A DNA stretch of 64,000 bases, from contig CP136066.1 in the NCBI GenBank assembly GCA_032622095.1, positions 93,393,319 to 93,457,318 of the forward strand, in the 5' to 3' direction. Positions 52,965 to 64,000 of this stretch are shown in pieces. Both the position numbers and the translations under genes were made by a program. This stretch comes from Siphonodentalium dalli. Its lineage: Eukaryota; Mollusca; Scaphopoda; Gadilida; Siphonodentaliidae. The notes beneath the pieces are model-generated. The model was not told where the DNA came from and searched no databases. It saw only the letters and a program-made list of their open reading frames with translations. Each line of letters starts with the position of its first letter. The first letter of the stretch is position 1.

Positions 52965-53215
52965 GTTCTGTCATCCTCAGCTAGCATGTTTTGAGCATCT
53001 CCTTCTGAAAGTCTTCCAGGGAGGTGCATGCCACTGCCTCTTCAGATATGGCGTTCCACATTCATATGGCAGATGGAAAGAAGGAGTATTTGTATGCATC
53101 TACTCTCACATGATGTTGTGTGTAGCGCTGGTTGTGGCCTCGTGATCTGTTGGTTCTGCTCTTCATGAGTGGAGCAGCTTGATTTGTGACAAGTCATTTG
53201 GTACACTTGAAATAA
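52965..53215 (-). mobile_element. 3' end of a LINE reverse-transcriptase frame
   Basis: The - strand reads PLMKSRTNRSRGHNQRYTQH, then VRVDAYKYSFFPSAI, one stop, MWNAISEEAVACTSLEDF and a final stop. The YKYSFFPxxI..WN and ..TSLEDF pattern is the C-terminal tail of CR1/Jockey-clade reverse transcriptases. Only this tail is present, so it is a typical 5'-truncated copy. Confidence 0.7.
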
Positions 53216-53500
53216 CTCGTAGTCAGCACCTGGGACAGAATTTACCAGTGGTCATCGCTGGGGCCATCTATGAGTTATTTTGCAGGTAAAATACAAATAT
53301 TACTCTTTTGACGTCTTAGCTAGGCAATGTAGAGTGTACCAGTGATTATATATAAATAAATTTACCATGTCTTGTGCCTTCGCCATCTAAGGCATTGAAA
53401 ACGTAATTTTATTTATCGGTACCTACGAGATAACTCGTAGCTGGCCCCATCAATGAAACAGATAAATTCTGTCCCATTTGGCCAGTAGCCGTATGACATG
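53216..53500. repeat. Foldback pair
   Basis: Arms around GGGACAGAATTTA and TAAATTCTGTCCC, with ATAACTCGTAG near both; family unknown. Confidence 0.55.
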
Positions 53501-54023
53501 TTTCAGCATACTTCCATAATATGAACTCTGTATTCTAGTTTCAGCATCATATAACCCGATATTGGTTGAACCATCACTCCTCCATAAGTGAAATATCAAC
53601 TACTATCGGCAAAACATTCTATTCTATGTTGGCATATGGGATGGAATTACCCATTGGTTTTCGACAGTAACCATGTTAACATTTTATCATCCGGGGTGTG
53701 CCGAGAATTTTGGCTCCCAGCATCGCGGTGCGACATTTAGCATTATGCAAATTGCAGCAATCTCCTGGCAGAGTTATCTCTCATCGCTCTGCTGAGATAC
53801 CACTGCCACAAGGACATTTACTAAGGATTTCTGACATGATCTTAGTTCTTATGTTTTAGCCAATTTAGGATTAAAATTGTCTATGTCTCGCTCAGTTCAT
53901 ATTGTTCTTAACAAAGCCGAAAGAATTACCATGATTGGAAACTTTTGGTGGTCAAAATAAGATAATAGGTGACTAATTATAGTTCCGTTGATACGTAAAT
54001 TATTTATGTATTGGTCCGCAAAG
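53501..54023. other. Unassigned upstream sequence of the LRR gene
   Basis: The promoter of the LRR gene should lie between here and about 57 kb, but no core promoter motif can be defended. Confidence 0.3.
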
Positions 54024-54958
54024 CACAGGCCTTCTAACAGTGACTGAGATCTTAATAAATAGAAATTTAATTTAATTTAAATTTAATTTAATTTAATCTA
54101 TTCTCTATCAAATATTAAGAAAGAGACAGGTATGCATAAGAAAGTTTGTAAATTTACAAATATCGACCCAATATTTTTCAAAGTGTTCAAAACTTTTCAA
54201 ATATTATATCTTACCACTATATTATAATCCAACATGTGCTTCTAATTACGAGAAACACGAATCCGCTGTCAAAACTGTCGTATGACGCCCTCTTCTCGAA
54301 TTATCCGGCATTTTAGATGGTATATTTCGTCCGTTATTTTCACTAAGATGGCTCCGATGTTGTCCCCAAAGTTGACACAACTGGAAGCGAAGAAATGTTG
54401 GGTCTCATTAAAGGAATACCAGCGAAGGCCGTCTGTGACCGACGGAGTCATGTAGGTGTAAAACAAAATTCATGAGTTATTTGTTATTAATGACACAAAA
54501 AATAAACAACTCCGGCTAAACTAAAGCAGGGTGAGTATGTCGACGACTGGATATTTGAAATCCAGCATAATATTTATTTTTTAACCCGTTGGACTTCGAC
54601 AGTATTCGGCGGACTTCTTTTGAGCGACCGTTTCAATTTCAAATTCATTTATCACGGGATTCTATTGTGGTCCGATGGAAATACAAAATGGCTAAAAACA
54701 AATGACATTTGTTGAATAATAGACATGATACAGGTGAGATACATTGAGTCTGCCAATGGCATACGTTTCTTCAAAAATAGAGGCACCAGTTGCTGTAAAA
54801 ACATCGCAGTTTAATGGTAAACTGTATGATAAAATCGACATGACCAAATTTCGGACAGAATTTTATATGCATATCTGGTCCATTTAATAAAGGTAAGTGG
54901 ACTAATTACTTCAAAAATCTATAATATCACTCAATTATCAAAGTTTAGAAGGCCTGTG
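54024..54958. mobile_element. Family G element, copy 1
   Basis: Inverted ends CACAGGCCTTCTAA at 54024 and 54958. It is oriented opposite to copy 2. No target duplication remains. An AATTTAATTTA run lies at 54061-54100. Confidence 0.7.
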
Positions 54959-55165
54959 GCTAGCACGTGCTCGATCACATAGATAAAATCTTATCTGAAG
55001 ACATCGCAGCAGCAAAGCGTCTGTGGGCAAGCCACTTTTCTCCACCCGCGATTTTACCCAATTACAATTTTAATCGCAGCGTCTGTGGTGGCACTATCAC
55101 AGTGAAATGGAGAGGGCGCTGCATAGAGACTGGATCTGGAGTTTGAAATTGCGGTTGGCAAGAAG

Positions 55166-56533
55166 CACAGGCCTTCTAAAAGGTGATAATTGAATGATAT
55201 TATATATTTTTGAAGTAATTAGTCCACTTACCTTACTATAAATCATGGACCTTCTTATATAAGTGATAGAGAATAGATGCATTAAATTTCTATTTACTAA
55301 GATCTCAGCACAGTTACTGGACATAAAGTCCCAAAAATAAGGTTTTTATCGAGTTTATAAATTGGTATCACAATTTTTTTTATTGTGATACCGATTTATA
55401 AACTCGATAAAAACCTTATTTTTGGGACTTTATGTCCAGAAACTATGGAATCCTATTAGGGCCACTTGCTAATGACAAAAAGTGCGCCATTAGTAACGGG
55501 CCGAAAGCGACAAAATGTGCGCCGTTACGTTGGTCATAGAAGGTCATGGGGCAAGGATGCTGATTATATGAAAATATGGGGTTTCTTGTTTACCCAATTT
55601 TAAGTCAATTAGGTTATGACCATTGATATTGTATGTATATGTGCAGGGGATGCCCCTTTAATAAAATACAATAGAGCTCCAGGGTGAAGAGACATTCATG
55701 GGGCAGGGATGCTGTTGATGTGAAAATAGGGGGTTTTACCCAAATTTAAGTCAAAACGTACACCATATGAGGAAAGCAAGCCTCAGGGACCCCTAATTCC
55801 CTTTCTATATATGACCATCAAAATTGTATATATCTGTGCAAGATATGTCCCTTTACTGGAATTTACTAGAACTCCGGGGTGGAGACACATTCCTGGGGCA
55901 CGGATGCTGATATTCATTTGGAAATATGTCTTGTATTCAAATTTCGAGTCTATATAGGCCCACCATATGCAGGAAGCAGTCCACCAATAACTCATAATTC
56001 CCTTTTGATTACCATGGAAATGCTAAATATATACTCTAGTATGTGCAGGAGATATCCCCTTACTAAAAATTTACTAGAACTCCGGGGTGGAGACACACAT
56101 TCGTGGAGCAGAGATGCTGATAACATGAACATAGGGGGGGGGGGGGGTACCAAATTTTAATTCAATAAGCAAACCATATGAGGGAATCAAGCCACCAGGG
56201 ACCCCTAATTCCCTTTTTTTGGCCCAATTTCAAGTAAATAAGTACTGGAAAGCGACAAAAAGTGCGTCATTAATAACGCGCTGAAAGCGACAAAATGTGC
56301 TATACTATAGCCTATAGTATATATTATTATTAGCGCATGTTTCGCCCCTTTGGCATGCGCCGAAACAACGCTAATGGCGCACATTTTGTCGCTTTCAGCG
56401 CGTTACTAATGGCGCACTTTTTGTCACTTTCGGCACACGCCTGAAAGCGCCATTAGTAAGTGGCCCTAATAGGATTCCATAAGTAACTGTGATTTCAGTC
56501 ACTGTTTAGAAGCCCTGTGCCTGTCTGCCTGTG
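55166..56533. mobile_element. Family G element, copy 2, hAT-like
   Basis: Starts CACAGGCCTTCTAAAAGG; the right tip contains a small internal repeat of CACAGGC. The 8-bp direct repeat GCAAGAAG flanks it (55158-55165, 56534-56541). It contains a 115-bp palindrome (55326-55440) and a nested element (55445-56480). Confidence 0.78.
55445..56480. mobile_element. Element J nested in family G
   Basis: Ends ATGGAATCCTATTAGGGCCA inverted, arms continuing with GACAAAAAGTGCGCCATTA. The centre is four diverged tandem units of about 150-205 bp with GGGGC..GGATGCTGAT and ACTCCGGGGTGGAG-like phrases. No protein is visible. Confidence 0.75.
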
Positions 56534-56541
56534 GCAAGAAG

Positions 56542-58040
56542 AATAATAATATTCGGAACCACTTTTTCGAATACTCCCTTTGGCTTCCCGCTTAGTGAAC
56601 GTGTTTACTGAACAACGTAAGTTGTATACTAACAAGAATACTTCACTGACACTTGTCTGATCACAAGTTCGTATGTTCTTTACGTTAGTGTCACAGACAC
56701 ACATTCCACAGAAAGCTGCTAACTTTTTACCACGAAAATAATTGTGACACACAGCGTAGTGCCGCTCGGATAGTGGAACAGGATTACGTTAGGAAGCCTA
56801 TTAAACAGAACTTTACAAACGTTCAGTTTCTTATTCATGCCATTCTAATTGCAATATAAATTCAATTACATATAATTTGTATAAACATTTATTGTAATTC
56901 GAGAAATTAGCACATTGCAAGCTGAATGAATGTTGTTGAATGGATGTCTTATTCCGGTAAAATCATCCTCTGTTATACTCTGGTAAAATATGTTTCCGTA
57001 ATGTATCTTTTGTAAATTAGTTCTAAAATGCGTGAAAACCACCGCCTTTAGCTTTGTCCAATATTTGTAAACATTGAGGTATTGAAACTTATTTGGCTAT
57101 AAAATATATCATATGATAATATGATTACGTCAGAACGAATAGAAAACCCGCGGCATGTAGTATATATATAAGCCGATAAGTGTGTGATTCATTGGAATGC
57201 CTAATAATTGAGGAAATATGTTATCGCTGTTCGGGGTTATATATATAGACTAGTCATTTCGTACCCTCGCATTTTCGTAATCGTACCCTACCAACTCGTA
57301 TCCGATTTGGTCATCTCGTACCCTCTGGTCGTGAGTCATTTCGTACCGTGATGATTGTGGATGAAATGAACTCTTGTACAGTTTTCTGAAACTAAGTCAA
57401 CTTTTACCATGAGTCACTGATTTTACAATTTCATAGACTTTTTTTTATTATAATTTATTAATTTTTGTTGTTACAATGTGTAGGCCTAGCCTATGGCTAT
57501 GGTTACATATGAATTCCCTGAAATAATTTTTTTTTAGTAGAAGCATATGTTGACATTTATCTGCCGTCCTGAGAAATGTGTCATATCTATTGAGGCTGAG
57601 ATCGTTTTGTGAGCCAGCTCTCCCTTCATATAGTCCACCATCTGTCCCATAATAACTAAAACTTAGTATTAAAAGTATAAAGTTAAGTTATATTCAAGTC
57701 ACCAACTTTTACAGTACACCCAGTAGGGTTGGGCTGTATTGCCTTTTTTTTAAACCGCGATTTTTCCAAAATAACACCGCGATATACGGATTTATTGAAT
57801 ATTATTTTACTACTGAAAGATGCAGCACGTGAAATCACATTTTAAATGAGAGATATAACACTACAAGTGTTCGTTATAATTGGGATGTAACATTATAAAC
57901 GTTATCACCATGCAGGCAGTAAATGATAAACTATTCTCAGAATGACATGTGCCCATTCTATAAAGTTCCTGTCTACCTGAGTTCGTGAATTACAGGTTCA
58001 AGATGTCATTGTTGATAGAGGACCTATAGAATAGGGCCGA
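56542..58040. other. Unassigned sequence with a GTACCCT cluster
   Basis: 57252-57350 repeats TCATTTCGTACC or close forms about four times. 57727-57790 (GGGTTGGGCTGTATTGCC) looks like the tip of a mobile element. No gene was found. Confidence 0.4.
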
Positions 58041-58581
58041 GATTAGGGGTGCCACGATTAATCGTATAATCGATGAACCATTGATAAAGCTGATAATCGA
58101 TTACCATTTCCATAGTTGATTAATCTGTGTTATTTATTTCGGACATCGGAAAATGCCGGATATTATTGAATACTGTGTTTGTTTTAGACAGTTAAATCTA
58201 CAACCGAATGGTTAACAATCTTTTATCTTGTATCAAAGAGATTCCTACTACTAACTTATATGTTGCAAACAGTCAGCAGTTCATTTGATGATGTGACATG
58301 GTTACTCTTCGGGTCATAACAATTGTATATTCAACGGCACTGCAGATTTTAACTTATGGCAACATCGTTGTATATTTATACTTGAAAGGTGGCACTATAT
58401 CTATGAAATATGCTGACTGCCACCATGTTCAATGAACTGAATGCACTCACCCTTGAATCTGATTGGACCAATGGGGAGTTGATTGACATTCTCTGGAAAC
58501 CAGGGAACCTAGGGCATTTTAATCAGCGATGTCAGTTGCGACTATACTTTGTTTGCATAAGTATACTAATTAGATGTTACT
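58041..58581. other. hAT-like terminus at 58043-58130, otherwise unassigned
   Basis: GATTAGGGGTGCCACGATTA followed by repeated ATCGAT-like motifs resembles known hAT 5' ends; no right end was found. Confidence 0.4.
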
Positions 58582-58880
58582 AGTGCTGAAGGGGTCACTC
58601 TCACCAAAAAAAGTACTGAAGGGTACACAGGATTTGAAAATTTGCTGAAGGGTACACAGGGTTTAAATGTCGTTCTAAATGACGTTTAGTTTTCGTATCT
58701 GCCATGATTTCTGTTAGAGAATAATTGTTTACATTCCAATGAACATTAAAATTAACTGAAAACAAACTGCTAATGGGCACCAGACTTTCAGGAACACAGT
58801 TTAAGTAATGATGTTAGTGGCGATCACAAACCCTGTGTACCCTTCAGCACATTTTCAAACCCTGTGTACCCTTCAGCACT
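58582..58880. mobile_element. Family K MITE beside the satellite
   Basis: Inverted ends AGTGCTGAAGGGG and the better-preserved inverse of AGTGCTGAAGGGTACACAGG. Each arm repeats GCTGAAGGGTACACAGG twice. It ends 4 bp before the satellite. Confidence 0.8.
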
Positions 58881-58884
58881 TTTT

Positions 58885-61800
58885 AGCTCAACTTACTTTT
58901 GTAAGTTTGAGCTATTGCCATGGCTTGGCGTCCGTCGTCCGTGTGTCCGTGTGTCCGTCAACAATTTCCTTTGGCGCGGGCTACAGGTCGTACCTTTGAT
59001 CTGATCTTTATGAAATTTTGCATGAATGTTGACATTGACATGTAGATGGGAACGAGTCATTTTGGGGTCATTCGGCCAAAAAACATGGCCGCTGGTGGCC
59101 ATCTTGGATTTCAAAATTCAATCCATTGGCGCGGGCTACAGGTCGTACTGTTCGTTTGATCATCATGAAATTTGTCATGGATGTTAATATTGACATGTAG
59201 ATGGGAACGAAGCATTTTGGGGTCGTTCGGCCAAAAAACATGGCCGTCAGCAGCCATCTTGGATTTTACTCTTTGCATGACTAAATCATTTGGCGCAGGC
59301 TACAGGTCGTAGTTTTGACCAGAACTTCATGAAATTTGTCATGGATGTTAACAATGACATGTAGATGGGAACGAGTGATTTTGGGGTTGGTCGGCCAAAA
59401 AACATGGCCGCCAGCAGCCATCTTGGATTTTACTCTTTGCATGACTAAATCCTTTGGCGCGGGCTACAGGTTGTACCTTTGGTCTGATCTTTATGAAATT
59501 TGTCATGAATGTTGACATTGACATGCAGATGGGAACGAGTCATTTTGGCGTCATTCGGCCAAAAAACATGGCTGCTGGTGGCCATTTTGGATTTCAAAAT
59601 TCAATCCATTGGTGCGGGCTACAGGTCGTACTGTTCGTCTGATCATTATGAAATTTGTCATGGATGTTAATATTGACATGTAGATGGGAACGAGTCATTT
59701 TGGGGTCGTTCGCCCAAAAAACATGTCCGCTGGCAGCCATCTTGGATTTTACTCTTTGCATGACTAAATCCTTTGGCGCAGGCTACAGGTCGTAGTTTTG
59801 ATCAGAACTTCATGAAATTTGTCATGGATGTTAACAATGACATGTAGATGGGAACGAAGCATTTTGGGGTCGTTCGGCCAAAAAACATGGCCGTCAGCAG
59901 CCATCTTGGATTTGACTCTTTGCATGACTAAATCATTTGGCGCAGGCTACAGGTTGTAGTTTTGATCGGAACTTCATGAAATTTGTCATGGATGTTAACA
60001 GTGACATGTAGATGGGAACGAGTGATTTTGGGGTCATTCGGCCAAAAAACATGGCCGCCAGCAGCCATCATGGATTTTACTCTTTGCATGACTAAATCCT
60101 TTGGCGCGGGCTACAGGTCGTACCTATGGTCTGATCTTTATGAATTTTGTCATGAATGTTGACATTGACATGTAGATGGGAACGAGTCATTTTGGGGTCA
60201 TTCGGCCAAAAAACATGGCCGCTGGTGGCCATTTTGGATTTCAAAATTTAATCCATTGGCGTGGGCTACAGGTCGTGCTGTTCGTCTGATCATCATGAAA
60301 TTTGTCATGGATGTTAATATTGACATGTAGATGGGAACGAGTGATTTTGGGGTTGTTCGGCCAAAAAAACATGGCCGCCGCCATGGATTTTACTCTTTGC
60401 ATGACTAAATTCTTTGGCGCGGGCTACAGGTCGTACCTAAGGTCTGATCTTTATGAATTTTGTCATGAATGTTGACATTGACATGTAGATTGGAACGAGT
60501 CATTTTGGGGTTATTCGGCCAAAAAACATGGCCGCTGGTGGCCATTTTGGATTTCAAAATTCAATCCATTGGCGTGGGCTACAGGTCGTGCTGTTTGTCT
60601 GATCATCATGAAATTTGTCATGGATGTTAATATTGACATGTAGATGGGAACGAGTAATTTTGGGGTCGTTCAGCCAAAAAACATGGCCGCCAGCAGCCAT
60701 CTTGGATTTTACTCTTTGCATGACTAAATTCTTTGGTGCGGGCTACAGGTTGTAGCTTTGGTCAGAACTTCATGAAATTTGTCATGGATGTTAACAATGA
60801 CATGTCGATGGGAACAAGTGATTTTGGGGTCGTTCGGCCAAAAAACATGGCCGCCAGCAGCCATCTTGGACTTTACTCTTTGCATGACTAAATCCTTTGG
60901 CGCGGGTTACAGGTAGTACCTTTGGTCTGACCTTTATGAAATTTGTCATGAATATTGATATTGACATGTATATGGGAACGAGTCATTTTGGGGTCATACG
61001 GCCAAAAAACATGGCTGCTGGCAGCCATCTTGGATTTCAAAATTCAATCCATTGGCACAGGCTACAGGTCGTACTGTTTGTCTGATCATCATGATATTTA
61101 TCATGGATGTTAATATTAACATGTAGATGGGAACGAGTCATTTTGGGGTCGTTTGGCTAAAAAACATGTCCGCCAGCAGCCATATTGGATTTTACTCTTT
61201 GCATGAATAAATCCTTTGGTGCGGGCTACAGGTCGTAACTTTGGTCGGAACTTCATGAAATTTGTCATGTATGTTAACAATGACATGTAGATGGGAAACG
61301 AAGCATTTTGGGGTCGTTCGGCCAAAAAACATGGCCGTCAGCAGCCATCTTGGATTTGACTCTTTGCATGACTAAATCATTTGGCGCAGGCTACAGGTCG
61401 TAGTTTTGATCGGAACTTCATGAAATTTGTCATGGATGTTAACAATGACATGTAGATGGGAACGAGTGATTTTGGGGTCATTCGGCCAAAAAATATGGCC
61501 GCCAGCAGCCATCATGGATTTTACTCTTTGCATGACTAAATCCTTTGGCGCGGGCTACAGGTCGTACCTATGGTCTGATCTTTATGAATTTTGTCATGAA
61601 TGTTGACATTGACATGTAGATGGGAACGAGTCATTTTGGGGTCATTCGGCCAAAAAACATGGCCGCTGGTGGCCATTTTGGATTTCAAAATTCAATCCAT
61701 TGGCGTGGGCTACAGGTCGTGCTGTTCGTCTGATCATCATGAAATTTGTCATGGATGTTAATATTGACATGTAGATGGGAACGAGTGATTTTGGGGTTGT

Positions 61801-64000
61801 TCGGCCAAAAAAACATGGCCGCCGCCATGGATTTTACTCTTTGCATGACTAAATTCTTTGGCGCGGGCTACAGGTCGTACCTAAGGTCTGATCTTTATGA
61901 ATTTTGTCATGAATGTTGACATTGACATGTAGATTGGAACGAGTCATTTTGGGGTTATTCGACCAAAAAACATGGCCGCTGGTGGCCATTTTGGATTTCA
62001 AAATTCAATCCATTGGCGTGGGCTACAGGTCGTGCTGTTTGTCTGATCATCATGAAATTTGTCATGGATGTTAATATTGACATGTAGATGGGAACGAGTA
62101 ATTTTGGGGTCGTTCAGCCAAAAAACATGGCCGCCAGCAGCCATCTTGGATTTTACTCTTTGCATGACTAAATTCTTTGGTGCGGGCTACAGGTTGTAGC
62201 TTTGGTCAGAACTTCATGAAATTTGTCATGGATGTTAACAATGACATGTCGATGGGAACAAGTGATTTTGGGGTCGTTCGGCCAAAAAACATGGCCGCCA
62301 GCAGCCATCTTGGACTTTACTCTTTGCATGACTAAATCCTTTGGCGCGGGTTACAGGTAGTACCTTTGGTCTGACCTTTATGAAATTTGTCATGAATATT
62401 GATATTGACATGTATATGGGAACGAGTCATTTTGGGGTCATACGGCCAAAAAACATGGCTGCTGGCAGCCATCTTGGATTTCAAAATTCAATCCATTGGC
62501 ACAGGCTACAGGTCGTACTGTTTGTCTGATCATCATGATATTTATCATGGATGTTAATATTAACATGTAGATGGGAACGAGTCATTTTGGGGTCGTTTGG
62601 CTAAAAAACATGTCCGCCAGCAGCCATATTGGATTTTACTCTTTGCATGAATAAATCCTTTGGTGCGGGCTACAGGTCGTAACTTTGGTCGGAACTTCAT
62701 GAAATTTGTCATGTATGTTAACAATGACATGTAGATGGGAAACGAAGCATTTTGGGGTCGTTCGGCCAAAAAACATGGCCGTCAGCAGCCATCTTGGATT
62801 TGACTCTTTGCATGACTAAATCATTTGGCGCAGGCTACAGGTCGTAGTTTTGATCGGAACTTCATGAAATTTGTCATGGATGTTAACAATGACATGTAGA
62901 TGGGAACGAGTGATTTTGGGGTCATTCGGCCAAAAAACATGGCCGCCAGCAGCCATCATGGATTTTACTCTTTGCATGACTAAATCCTTTGGCGCGGGCT
63001 ACAGGTCGTACCTATGGTCTGATCTTTATGAATTTTGTCATGAATGTTGACATTGACATGTAGATGGGAACGAGTCATTTTGGGGTCATTCGGCCAAAAA
63101 ACATGGCCGCTGGTGGCCATTTTGGATTTCAAAATTCAATCCATTGGCGTGGGCTACAGGTCGTGCTGTTCGTCTGATCATCATGAAATTTGTCATGGAT
63201 GTTAATATTGACATGTAGATGGGAACGAGTGATTTTGGGGTTGTTCGGCCAAAAAAACATGGCCGCCGCCATGGATTTTACTCTTTGCATGACTAAATTC
63301 TTTGGCGCGGGCTACAGGTCGTACCTAAGGTCTGATCTTTATGAATTTTGTCATGAATGTTGACATTGACATGTAGATTGGAACGAGTCATTTTGGGGTC
63401 ATTCGGCCAAAAAACATGGCCGCTGGTGGCCATTTTGGATTTCAAAATTCAATCCATTGGCGTGGGCTACAGGTCGTGCTGTCTGTCTGATCATCATGAA
63501 ATTTGTCATGGATGTTAATATTGACATGTAGATGGGAACGAGTAATTTTGGGGTCGTTCAGCCAAAAAACATGGCCGCCAGCAGCCATCTTGGATTTTAC
63601 ACTTTGCATGACTAAATTCTTTGGTGCGGGCTACAGGTTGTAGCTTTGGTCAGAACTTCATGAAATTTGTCATGGATGTTAACAATGACATGTCGATGGG
63701 AACAAGTGATTTTGGGGTCGTTCGGCCAAAAAACATGGCCGCCAGCAGCCATCTTGGACTTTACTCTTTGCATGACTAAATCCTTTGGCGCGGGTTACAG
63801 GTAGTACCTTTGGTCTGACCTTTATGAAATTTGTCATGAATATTGATATTGACATGTATATGGGAACGAGTCATTTTGGGGTCATACGGCCAAAAAACAT
63901 GGCTGCTGGCAGCCATCTTGGATTTCAAAATTCAATCCATTGGCACAGGCTACAGGTCGTACTGTTTGTCTGATCATCATGATATTTATCATGGATGTTA
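58885..64000 (+). repeat. Satellite array with 1,444-bp higher-order repeat
   Basis: It begins with a hairpin (AGCTCAACTTACTTTTGTAA) and a TCCGTGTG microrepeat. Monomers of 150-169 bp follow, marked by GCGGGCTACAGGTCGTA, GACATGTAGATGGGAACGAG and CCAAAAAACATGGCCGC. From about 59.8 kb, nine monomers form a unit that repeats at 1,444 bp (for example 60897, 62341, 63785). Copies two and three differ at only scattered bases. The array runs past the right edge. Short open frames in it recur with the unit and are not evidence of protein. Confidence 0.95.

Noticed and set aside
60897-63973. 62- and 69-codon open frames repeated at 1,444-bp steps
   Set aside because: They recur only because the satellite unit recurs; composition and context are non-coding.
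1-64000. LTR retroelements, endogenous viral copies or Polinton-like genes
   Set aside because: No LTR pair, capsid, protease, integrase or virus polymerase signature was recognised.
1-64000. tRNA, rRNA or snRNA genes
   Set aside because: No convincing cloverleaf with A and B boxes or conserved rRNA/snRNA stretch was seen by eye; a dedicated scan could still find one.

Overview
The window is a piece of an animal nuclear genome. It has spliced genes with GT-AG introns, AT-rich DNA with most intron and intergenic sequence made of repeats, and the tandem and foldback repeats typical of marine invertebrates (for example hemichordate, lancelet or mollusc assemblies). I cannot name the species. 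No RNA gene, CRISPR array or bacterial-type operon was seen, and no retroviral or virus-like element was recognised.

Two host genes are supported. (1) On the + strand, five exons between 2077 and 11313 encode the last 294 residues of a Golgi alpha-mannosidase II (MAN2A1/MAN2A2 type, glycoside hydrolase 38). The 5' part, with the catalytic domain, lies off the left edge. (2) On the - strand, eleven exons between 52562 and 29550 join in consistent phase to one complete reading frame of 950 codons. It encodes a leucine-rich-repeat protein with the Cys-type LRRs seen in FBXL and AMN1 proteins. A long acidic insert, carried mostly by one 1,071-base exon, splits the LRRs and holds five repeats of about 14 residues. 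The two genes converge tail to tail with about 18 kb of repeats between them. Nothing in the sequence says that they work together: one is an N-glycan processing enzyme of the Golgi, the other probably an adaptor or scaffold.

Most of the rest is mobile DNA, chiefly short foldback (MITE-like) elements. I call them here A (TA target duplication), B, B2, C, D and I (TTAA target sites, piggyBac-like), E and G (8-bp duplications, hAT-like), a Harbinger-like element (TAA), a 2-kb element with arms of about 570 bp and a 5-bp duplication, a 1.65-kb element carrying a psq-type helix-turn-helix fragment, a decayed hAT transposase and the 3' end of a LINE. Several insertions are nested and preserve their empty sites, so order of arrival and target duplications can be read directly. 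Many insertions sit within 10-45 bp of a splice site.

Tandem repeats make up the remainder: blocks with units of about 145-205 bp (4.64-5.2, 12.5-14.0, 26.0-26.6, 27.9-28.3, 30.0-30.6, 32.0-33.0 and 43.4-43.85 kb), a 20-bp intronic minisatellite, a minisatellite of about 33 bp at 48.67 kb, and a satellite that fills 58.9-64.0 kb. In that satellite, monomers of about 160 bp form a 1,444-bp higher-order repeat that runs off the right edge.
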